Shown here: positions 56,331-62,518 of the stretch, in pieces
Numbering within the stretch: the stretch's first letter is position 1
Layout: each line of letters starts with the position of its first letter
Assembly: GCF_026072635.1 (NCBI RefSeq)
Contig: NZ_AP023081.1
Location: 5,514,501-5,578,500 of the forward strand
Direction: 5' to 3'
DNA length: 64,000 nt
From: Pseudomonas solani
Lineage (GTDB): Bacteria; Pseudomonadota; Gammaproteobacteria; Pseudomonadales; Pseudomonadaceae
Translations under genes and position numbers: made by a program
The notes under the pieces: generated by a model
Seen by the model: the letters and a program-made list of their open reading frames with translations, nothing else
Told to the model about the DNA's origin: nothing
Databases searched by the model: none

Positions 56331-57308
56331 TCAAGCAGTTAACGCCTCGTGCAAGCTACTGAATGCCTTTCCAACACGGCCGTTATAATCAATCATGATT
56401 TCTTTCAGGCGATGGATATCAAACTCCAAGTCGGCGAATCGGCAATAGGCCTGAGCGGCGGCCAACGCATGCAATCCATGCCTGTTCTCCACCTCTCCTG
56501 AATGCCCCATGACATAACCCTTGGCATTCCGAAGCGCCTTCACGTCAGCGCGAAGATCTGGATTGACGGCGTTTAGCTTCTCCTCGATATATTGCGCAAT
56601 ATAGTTATATTCACGACCATTCCAGAGCTCTGACGCCACCGACGTCATCATGGCCTCCAGCATGGAGCGCTTGTATTCATGGGAATTCAAAGGCGATTTG
56701 TTTTCTGCGATGCCTACTCTGTAGAGGAAGCCTGAAAACTCATTGCAACCGGGTACGACATATTGACTTTCGACCCAGCGCGAAGCGCCGAACGCGGACG
56801 TCATGTATCCGTACATGCCATCGTGCCCTTCATGGCCGAGACCGAAGTCATCCTTGGCCACTTCATGCATATGTGCCATGACATTGTTGTACAGGGATTG
56901 CTGGTGAGCAGGAATCGCGCCTGCGTCAGCAGCCAGTCGCATGATTATTTTTGCTGAAACCAGGCTTGTGGTCTTATGGGTTTCATTCCAGCCATTGAAG
57001 AATTTCAGCACACCTTCATCGACAACCGCTTTCTCTAAAAACGCATTGAAGCTCTTCTCTGTCCAATCCTGCGACGCTTGAGTTGTTTCATGGCCTAGCA
57101 CTTCATGCATCGCCAACTGGATAGCGGGCACCTGATCCACGTGTGCAGGAATTGCAGCTTTACGCTGATCACCGCAAATCACTCGGCCAGGTATCTTCAA
57201 GGCTGCAAAGTGCTTGGGAAGATCTTCAATAAATGCCTCGCCAAATTGCTGCATGGATAGTTGATGCTGGGGCACAACTATATTGCTTTCCATAACAATA
57301 GAATTCAT
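56331..57308 (-). CDS. Putative haem-oxygenase-like diiron enzyme (iron-containing redox enzyme type)
   Basis: A 325-aa soluble, all-helical protein without signal peptide. Clusters of potential metal ligands occur in AMHEVLGHETTQ, NVMAHMHEVAKDDFGLGHEG followed by HDG, and MGHSGEVENRHGLHALAAAQ. The spacing recalls the E/H/D/H pattern of haem-oxygenase-like diiron oxidases such as UndA or CADD-type proteins. That is a motif-level inference; I cannot name a substrate. AGAAGG is 7 bases before the ATG at 57308. It is divergent from the LysR gene, with a 146-base shared promoter region. Confidence 0.5.
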   Translation of the reverse strand: MNSIVMESNIVVPQHQLSMQQFGEAFIEDLPKHFAALKIPGRVICGDQRKAAIPAHVDQVPAIQLAMHEVLGHETTQASQDWTEKSFNAFLEKAVVDEGVLKFFNGWNETHKTTSLVSAKIIMRLAADAGAIPAHQQSLYNNVMAHMHEVAKDDFGLGHEGHDGMYGYMTSAFGASRWVESQYVVPGCNEFSGFLYRVGIAENKSPLNSHEYKRSMLEAMMTSVASELWNGREYNYIAQYIEEKLNAVNPDLRADVKALRNAKGYVMGHSGEVENRHGLHALAAAQAYCRFADLEFDIHRLKEIMIDYNGRVGKAFSSLHEALTA

Positions 57309-57454
57309 TGCTTAACCTTCTTCCATAAAGTGTGTGAGCGGACGTGTTGTCGCTTCAAGTTAAGGGCGGGCACGAAGCTAGGTCACTTGTACGCGCCAAA
57401 CAAGTAATTTATAATCACGCCACTATTCACTTTAAATGAATCGTCGGTGCAGCA
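57309..57454. promoter_or_regulatory. Divergent promoter region between the diiron-enzyme gene and lysR-type gene
   Basis: AT-rich 146-base gap with LysR-style T-N11-A candidates, e.g. around AAACAAGTAATTTATAATCA (57399-57418). TATAAT at 57410 could be a -10 for the rightward gene. A LysR protein normally binds such a divergent region to control the neighbour and itself. Confidence 0.4.
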
Positions 57455-58348
57455 ATGGAACTGTCGCAACTCAAAATGTTTAAAGTGACTGCAGAGCAGG
57501 GAAGTATTGTCAAAGCCTCCAAGATATTGCATTGCGTCCCCTCCAACATTACCAACAGGATAAAACTGTTGGAGCAGGAACTTGGAGTGAGTCTTTTTAT
57601 ACGTAAAGGTCGGGGGCTGATCATAAGCCCTTCCGGTGAGTTGCTTCTCGGTTACGTGAACAAGATTCTCGATACTTGCCAAGAGGCGAAAAGAGCGCTT
57701 GACCCTGAGGCGACACCAGCCGGGGTGCTCAAGATAGGCGCTATCGAATCAGCCGCGACTGGCCGCCTACCTGCTCTACTGTCCCGTTACCATGTGCACT
57801 ACCCGAGTGTGCACATGCAGTTCAGTACCGGCACGTGGTCACAATTAGTCGCCGAGATTATTGGGCACAAGTTGGATGGCGCAATCATCGCCGTAAAGAG
57901 CGACCACGCTGACATTGCCCAGCTGGAAATATACAAAGAGCCCTTGATACTGATCGCATCAGACTCCATAGGCGAAATCACCTCTGCTGATGATGTCAAC
58001 AATCTGAATATTTTTATGTGGCCTGAAGGCTGCCCTTATCGCCATGCCCTTGAGCGCTGGCTAAAGGCCGCACAGGTATCAACACCGATAACCAGCATCG
58101 CGAGCTATGGAACCATTCTTGGCTGCGTCAGTGCAGGTGCGGGGGTTTCTCTGGTTCCCTCTGGCGTGTTCGAGCAGTACAAGAAGATTGGCAATATAAA
58201 AGGCTATGCCTTCGACGACCTGACGCCAATACAGAATTACTTCATCTGGAACAAGAATATTGGATTGCATCGAGCACGGGATGCCTTTGCAGAATTGATA
58301 ACGGATGAGTTCAGAAACATCAGTACATTCCAGGAACGGCCTGAATGA
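57455..58348 (+). CDS. LysR family transcriptional regulator
   Basis: A 297-aa LTTR. N-terminal wHTH: LKMFKVTAEQGSIVKASKIL ... CVPSNITNRIKLLEQELGVS, LFIRKGRGLIISPSGELLLG, followed by a type 2 periplasmic-binding-fold effector domain (GVLKIGAIESAATGRLPALL; ASYGTILGCVSAGAGVSLVP). The YGTILGCVSAGAGVSLVP segment is typical of the GltC/PtrR-like subgroup. It faces the diiron-enzyme and permease genes and is the likely local regulator; its inducer is unknown. Confidence 0.93.
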   Translation: MELSQLKMFKVTAEQGSIVKASKILHCVPSNITNRIKLLEQELGVSLFIRKGRGLIISPSGELLLGYVNKILDTCQEAKRALDPEATPAGVLKIGAIESAATGRLPALLSRYHVHYPSVHMQFSTGTWSQLVAEIIGHKLDGAIIAVKSDHADIAQLEIYKEPLILIASDSIGEITSADDVNNLNIFMWPEGCPYRHALERWLKAAQVSTPITSIASYGTILGCVSAGAGVSLVPSGVFEQYKKIGNIKGYAFDDLTPIQNYFIWNKNIGLHRARDAFAELITDEFRNISTFQERPE

Positions 58349-58451
58349 GCCCGGCATTTTCCACCGACCTCAGACTTCGCTGATATTGAAAGCAGCAAAC
58401 CGATCAAAAACGTTCAGATCACCCGCTCACTCATGAATAGCGTGACCAGAA

Positions 58452-58481
58452 GAAGAGGCCCGGCATCAGCCGGGCTTCTTC
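58452..58481 (+). terminator. Terminator hairpin at the start of repeat copy 1
   Basis: GAAGAGGCCCGGC / GCCGGGCTTCTTC with loop ATCA; 12 Watson-Crick pairs and one G-U. CATTTC follows. It is about 100 bases after the LysR stop. Confidence 0.8.
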
Positions 58482-58738
58482 ATTTCAGGCGAGCCGTTTC
58501 GGCCGAGATGGCAGAGGTTCCGGGTGCCCCGGACAGCACGGTCCCGAGCGCAGCCCTTGGCGATCCTGGAAGGGGCTGCGAGATCCGCCGCATGGGTTTC
58601 GCTGCGCTCTACCCATCCTACGAAAGCTGAGCGAGGCGCGGGGCAGGGCCGTGCGTAGGGTGGATGCCGCTCTTCGCATCCACCAGGTGGAGGCCGGCAT
58701 GGGCGCCCTGTAATGCCCATTCCAGACGCTTTTCACCC
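58452..58738. repeat. Direct repeat, copy 1 (287 bp)
   Basis: Nearly identical to 59625-59912. It begins with the terminator hairpin, then GCGAGCCGTTTCGGCCGAGA, a CCCATCCTACG-type hairpin unit and a GTAGGGTGGATGCCGCTCTT hairpin unit, ending ATTCCAGACGCTTTTCACCC. Differences from copy 2 are a few substitutions and a one-base indel in CGAAAGCTG, concentrated near the end. Confidence 0.92.
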
Positions 58739-58968
58739 TATCAGTGGCTCGCCGGAAGCACCGTGCGGCGGTGCGCACACGGCACACCCTACGATCCTGC
58801 CGGGTCCTCCGGTTGAATCCTCACAAGCAAAACCGATGACTCATGACCACGTCCTAAGAACCTGGCTTCCCATGCTCAAATGAAAACGCTCTTTCTGCGT
58901 TAGCTTTTTGTGGTTTTAAAGCAAGCGCTCAAGCACGGTGCTTCCTCCACTCACATGCAAAACTGCCC
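58739..58968. other. Spacer with motif shared with the 7540-8127 element
   Basis: No gene. 58891-58938 (CTTTCTGCGTTAGCTTTTTG, TGGTTTTAAAGCAAGCGCTC, AAGCACGG) is the reverse complement, with few mismatches, of 8052-8107. The motif therefore recurs about 51 kb apart in opposite orientation. Confidence 0.6.
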
Positions 58969-58997
58969 TTGCAGGCTTTCCCACTGCCTCATATAGT
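58969..58997 (+). promoter_or_regulatory. Candidate sigma-70 promoter for a small RNA
   Basis: TTGCAG (58969-58974), 17 bases, TATAGT (58992-58997). Both hexamers are close to consensus and the spacing is optimal. Predicted start near 59004. Confidence 0.6.
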
Positions 58998-59003
58998 CCG
59001 CCC

Positions 59004-59090
59004 GTTGCGGTCAATCCCGCAGCCGACCTTGGCCGGTCGAACTCTCTAGGCGCACAGGCGCCGACCATCCGATTGCAGGCGCTTTTTTCA
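59004..59090 (+). ncRNA. Candidate small RNA of about 85 nt
   Basis: From the promoter at 58969 to a T6 tract at 59083-59088. Predicted hairpins: GCGG-TCAAT-CCGC type (about 59006-59020), CGACC-TTGGCC-GGTCG (about 59025-59041) and a GCGCC ... GGCGC stem directly before TTTTTT. The terminal stem is only about five pairs, so termination may be partial and the RNA could extend into the structured leader that follows. No Rfam family is claimed. Confidence 0.35.
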
Positions 59091-59107
59091 TGCCTGCGAC
59101 GTCGTGT

Positions 59108-59244
59108 TATGGCGGCTGTGCGCGGGACACCTTCGGGTGTGCCGGGCACCTAGAGTCCCGGTCGGCCAACCTGCGTACAGCCGTCACCCATTTCCTTCGC
59201 TTGGCCGCGAGGGGTGATGGCTCTCACTCTAGGAGCATCACGTC
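59108..59244 (+). promoter_or_regulatory. Structured leader upstream of a small gene
   Basis: Nested complementary segments: GGCTGT (about 59114) with ACAGCC (about 59176), CGGGAC (59122) with GTCCCG (59155), ACACC-TTCG-GGTGT (a UUCG tetraloop, about 59127-59140), then CACCC with GGGTG around 59188-59220. AGGAG (59231-59235) follows and precedes the tiny frame at 59245. The arrangement suggests an RNA regulatory leader. Confidence 0.45.
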
Positions 59245-59331
59245 ATGACTCGCGCGGCTCTCGGTAGCTTCATTTCTTCTGTATTCGCACCCAGCCACCG
59301 TTGCAGTGATGGAGGTGTTCGTCATGGCTGA
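59245..59331 (+). CDS. Possible 28-codon leader peptide
   Basis: ATG at 59245 follows AGGAG with a 9-base gap. The product MTRAALGSFISSVFAPSHRC continues SDGGVRHG and stops at 59331, eight bases inside the next gene. The overlap suggests translational coupling. It is too short for composition tests, so the call rests on the ribosome-binding site and overlap. Confidence 0.4.
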   Translation: MTRAALGSFISSVFAPSHRCSDGGVRHG

Positions 59332-59605
59332 CCTGCGCCCGCTCTCCGCCAACCCTTCCGGTGCTTCTGTCCTCTTGCTCGATGGCAGCCGGTCCTACAT
59401 GGAACTCCAGGAGACAGCCGAGTACCGCCTGGTTGCTGCGCGAGATTTGCTCGCCAGTCTCTCGTGCATGGAGGGCTCCTGTGTCGATGGGCGTGATCTG
59501 GCCAATGTGGCCGACGCGGCCTATTTGCTGTTGTCCGATGCCAGCGACTTGTTCCGTGCCGCCCGCGAGGCGGTGCGGCGTGATCGCCTGGGCGTTCGTC
59601 GCTAA
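59324..59605 (+). CDS. Small alpha-helical protein of unknown function
   Basis: A 93-aa protein. The start at 59324 (MADLRPLSANPSG) has GGAGG 8 bases upstream; GTG 59306 and ATG 59309 are weaker options. The centre is predicted helical (LQETAEYRLVAARDLLASLS; VADAAYLLLSDASDLFRAAR) with a basic C-terminus. Similar small helical proteins with structured leaders are scattered in Pseudomonas genomes, but I do not assign a family. It is followed by the terminator that begins repeat copy 2. Confidence 0.6.
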   Translation: MADLRPLSANPSGASVLLLDGSRSYMELQETAEYRLVAARDLLASLSCMEGSCVDGRDLANVADAAYLLLSDASDLFRAAREAVRRDRLGVRR

Positions 59606-59624
59606 GCCCTTTACGTACCCCCAT

Positions 59625-59654
59625 GAAGAGGCCCGGCATCAGCCGGGCTTCTTC
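59625..59654 (+). terminator. Terminator hairpin at the start of repeat copy 2
   Basis: GAAGAGGCCCGGC / GCCGGGCTTCTTC, loop ATCA, then ATTTC; identical to the hairpin at 58452-58481 and 19 bases after the small gene. Confidence 0.82.
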
Positions 59655-59912
59655 ATTTCAGGCGAGCCGTTTCGGCCGAGATGGCAGAGGTTCCGGGTGC
59701 CCCGGACAGCACGTTTCCGAGCGCAGCCCTTGGCGATCCTGGAAGGTGCTGCGAGATCCGCCGCATGGGTTTCGCTGCGCTCTACCCATCCTACGAAAAG
59801 CTGAGCGAGGCGCGGGGCAGGGCCGTGCGTAGGGTGGATGCCGCTCTTCGCATCCACCGGGCGGAGGTGGGCGTGGCTTCCCTGTAATGCCCATTCCAGA
59901 CGCTTTTCACCC
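59625..59912. repeat. Direct repeat, copy 2 (288 bp)
   Basis: Second copy of the repeat at 58452-58738, offset 1,173 bases, same orientation. The two copies bracket the sRNA candidate, leader and small gene, and could recombine to delete that cassette. Beyond 59912 the sequence resumes as the phdA promoter region. Confidence 0.92.
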
Positions 59913-59941
59913 CGCCAGGCCCTTCCCGCCGTCCTCCGTTC

Positions 59942-59959
59942 ATGAAGATTCGATGACAA
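59942..59959 (-). promoter_or_regulatory. Pho-box-like repeat upstream of phdA
   Basis: On the minus strand TTGTCAT-CGAA-TCTTCAT, two 7-mers with a four-base gap. The plus-strand 16-mer ATGACAAAAGTTCGGT (59953-59968) is identical to that before pdtA (42271-42286), an unlikely coincidence. Confidence 0.5.
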
Positions 59960-60116
59960 AAGTTCGGTGGTGCCGTCCGGCCCCGGTCAAGGTGATGTAC
60001 GGAGCGTCAACGGCGAGGGATATCGCCGAGAGGGAACGTGTCGCCAGGGATGGCGACGACTTTCGCCCGCGGTTTGCGGGCGTGCCGAGGCCACTGGAAC
60101 AAGGGCGATGGGGAAT

Positions 60117-60716
60117 ATGGACGGTTACTCGAAAGTGGGGATGCAGGAGCTTGACCAGCGGCTGTCGAAAATCGTCGAGGCGGCCCGCAAGAAGCCGGTC
60201 TCGGTCTACCGCTACGGCGCACCCTGGGTCTGGATCGTGTCCCAGGACGACTGGCAGAGCGCCCTCAAGGAAGTGTCCAGCTACATCCCGCCCGGCCATT
60301 CGCTGGTCCTGTTGCGACCGCAGATCGACGAGGTGATGGGCAAGGCCTTGGCCGAACTCCAGGGCTGGGCGGCCACCCAGCAGCTGCAGGTGCCGCTGCC
60401 GGCCTTGCTCCATGCGTTGCTGCTGCAACTGCTCTATTCGCTGCCCAGCGAGAAGCAGCTCTACGAGCAGCTCAATTACAACCTGCTGTTCCGCTGGTTC
60501 GTCGGCCTCGAGCTGAACCAGCGGGTCTGGGGCTTTGCCACCTTCGTCCGTGATCTCGGCGTGGTGCTGGACAACCCCCAGGCGGTACGCCTGATCGAGC
60601 GGGTGATAGGCGAGGTGTTCTCCGGCGGGTTGATGCAGATGCCGGAGTTCTCGCTGAACTTCGCCCAGCTGCACACCTGGCTGGCCCGGCCCGCCGCCGG
60701 CGCAAGGCAACGCTGA
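60117..60716 (+). CDS. phdA: PhdA-like protein: Phd-like N-terminus fused to IS5-type transposase N-terminal (DUF772) domain
   Basis: A 199-aa protein (start 60117; ATG 60108 is the alternative). The N-terminal 45 residues (YSKVGMQELDQRLSKIVEAA, RKKPVSVYRYGAPWVWIVSQ) resemble the Phd/YefM antitoxin fold. The C-terminal half, LLHALLLQLLYSLPSEKQLY followed by EQLNYNLLFRWFVGLELNQR, is the DUF772 segment found at the N-terminus of IS5-family transposases. No DDE catalytic domain follows, so it is a domesticated piece. P. aeruginosa has phdA between pdtA and pdtB, reported to affect biofilm eDNA. Here it is just upstream of pdtB. Confidence 0.75.
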   Translation: MDGYSKVGMQELDQRLSKIVEAARKKPVSVYRYGAPWVWIVSQDDWQSALKEVSSYIPPGHSLVLLRPQIDEVMGKALAELQGWAATQQLQVPLPALLHALLLQLLYSLPSEKQLYEQLNYNLLFRWFVGLELNQRVWGFATFVRDLGVVLDNPQAVRLIERVIGEVFSGGLMQMPEFSLNFAQLHTWLARPAAGARQR

Positions 60717-60837
60717 GGCGGCCTGCGAACCAACAACGAAACGTTCACTGATGCGGTGGGGTGCGCGCGTTCGGCGCGGCCACGCCTGCACGGAAGGCAG
60801 CCCGGGGATGCCGGGCGCCATTTCACGAGGGGGCTGT

Positions 60838-62487
60838 GTGGGTCATCTGTCATTCAACCAACGAGGCGTCGCCGCGGCCCTGAGCCTGCCGTTCGCGCCG
60901 GCCTGCCTGGCCCTGGCGATCCACGCCGCGCCGGTGTTCGCGGAGGAGGGGGCGCAGCCGGTGGCGAGCGCCGACGCTCCGGCGCGGCTGGTCGACGTTA
61001 ACGAATACGTGGTGCGCGGCAACACGGTGCTGGAAGCCCGCGACATCGAGGAGGCGGTCTATCCCTTCCTCGGCCCGCAGCGCAGCCTCGCCGACATCGA
61101 GGGTGCCCGCGACGCCCTGCAGCAGCGCTACCAGGGCAAGGGCTACCAGTCGGTGTTCGTCGAGCTGCCGGAGCAGCAGGTCGAAGGCGGCGTGGTCTAC
61201 CTGCAGGTCAGCGAAACCAAGGTCGGCCGCGTGCGCGTGGTCGGTGCCAAGCACTACTCGCCGGTGGCCATCCTCGATGACGTACCGGCATTGGAGGAGG
61301 GCAAGGTGCCCGACTTCGCCAAGGTCCAGGGCGAACTGGCGGCGATCAACCGCAACCCCGGGCGCCAGGTGGTGCCACTGGTACGCGAGGGCCAGCGCCC
61401 AGGAACCATGGACGTGGACCTGCAGGTGGAGGACAAGAACCCCTGGCAGGCCAGCGTCGGCCTGAACAACGACTACAGCGCCGACACCGAGAAGCTGCGC
61501 TCCGTGGTCAGCCTCGGCTACAACAACCTTTTCCAGCGCGGCCACAGCGCCTCGCTGACCTACTTCACCGCCCCCGAGGACCGCAACAACGCCGAGGTCT
61601 GGTCCGGCTCCTACGCCGCGCCCCTGGACGAGCGCTGGACGCTGCAGTTCTCCGGCTACCAGTCCGACAGCGACGTGGCCACCATCGGCGGCAGCAACGT
61701 GCTCGGCAAGGGCCACTCCTACGGCGCCTCGCTGATCTACGGCCTGCCGCCGGAAGGCCCCTGGGCCCACTCGCTGTCGGTGGGCGTGGACTTCAAGGAT
61801 TTCGAGGAGTCGCTGCAGTTCGGCGGCGCCGAAGACAAGGTGCCGCTCAAGTACGCCCCCATCACCCTGGGCTACAACGGCTACCGCTACACCGAGGCCT
61901 CGCAGCTGGGCCTCGGCCTGTCGCTGGTGGCCGGCACCCGCGAGTTCCTCGGCTACGGCAGCGACGCCGAGGAGTTCGACTACAAGCGCTACCGCGCCAA
62001 CCCCAGCTTCGCCGTGTTCAAGGGCGACGCCACCTACACCTTCGGCTTCGGCGCTGACTGGCAGTCGGCCTCCAAGCTGGGCTTCCAGCTGGCCTCCGGG
62101 CCGCTGGTCTCCAACGAGCAGTTCTCCGCCGGCGGCGCCACCAGCGTGCGCGGCTACCTGGCCGCCGAGCGCACCGGCGACGACGGCTGGCTGCTCTCCC
62201 AGGAGCTGCGCACGCCGTCGCTGGTCAGCTTCCTTGGCAAGGGCCTGGGCAGCCATGTCGAGGACTGGCGCTTCTACGCCTTCGCCGAGGGCGCGCACCT
62301 CTCCCTGCAGGACCCGCTGCCCGACCAGGAAGACAGCTACAGCCTCGCCAGCGTGGGCCTGGGCACCCGCGCCACGCTGCGCGAATGGCTGTCCGGCAGC
62401 CTCGACTGGGGCTACCCGCTGAAAGACGGCCCCAACACCAAAAAACGAGACCCGCGCGTGCACTTCAGCGTGCAGGCGAACTTCTGA
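60838..62487 (+). CDS. pdtB: Two-partner secretion outer-membrane transporter PdtB-like (TpsB/ShlB family)
   Basis: A 549-aa TpsB transporter expected to export PdtA. A signal peptide (ALSLPFAPACLALAIHAAPV, cleaved near VFA-EE) precedes a POTRA region (VDVNEYVVRGNTVLEARDIE; YQSVFVELPEQQVEGGVVYL), then a linker with AINRNPGRQVVPLVREG and a 16-strand barrel with the conserved SAGGATSVRGYLAAE motif and a terminal Phe (HFSVQANF). The start is taken as GTG 60838 with GAGGGGG close upstream; in-frame ATGs at 60808 and 60751 are alternatives. It is about 120 bases after phdA. Confidence 0.92.
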   Translation: MGHLSFNQRGVAAALSLPFAPACLALAIHAAPVFAEEGAQPVASADAPARLVDVNEYVVRGNTVLEARDIEEAVYPFLGPQRSLADIEGARDALQQRYQGKGYQSVFVELPEQQVEGGVVYLQVSETKVGRVRVVGAKHYSPVAILDDVPALEEGKVPDFAKVQGELAAINRNPGRQVVPLVREGQRPGTMDVDLQVEDKNPWQASVGLNNDYSADTEKLRSVVSLGYNNLFQRGHSASLTYFTAPEDRNNAEVWSGSYAAPLDERWTLQFSGYQSDSDVATIGGSNVLGKGHSYGASLIYGLPPEGPWAHSLSVGVDFKDFEESLQFGGAEDKVPLKYAPITLGYNGYRYTEASQLGLGLSLVAGTREFLGYGSDAEEFDYKRYRANPSFAVFKGDATYTFGFGADWQSASKLGFQLASGPLVSNEQFSAGGATSVRGYLAAERTGDDGWLLSQELRTPSLVSFLGKGLGSHVEDWRFYAFAEGAHLSLQDPLPDQEDSYSLASVGLGTRATLREWLSGSLDWGYPLKDGPNTKKRDPRVHFSVQANF

Positions 62488-62518
62488 CCCCACAGGCACA
62501 GACTTCGGAGTGACACAC

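Noticed and set aside
57383..57682. Minus-strand 99-aa frame overlapping the LysR start
   Set aside because: Antisense to the conserved LysR helix-turn-helix; no supporting signals.
58433..58720. Small frames within the 288-bp repeat copies
   Set aside because: The same frames recur in both copies, cross terminator and hairpin units and lack ribosome-binding sites.
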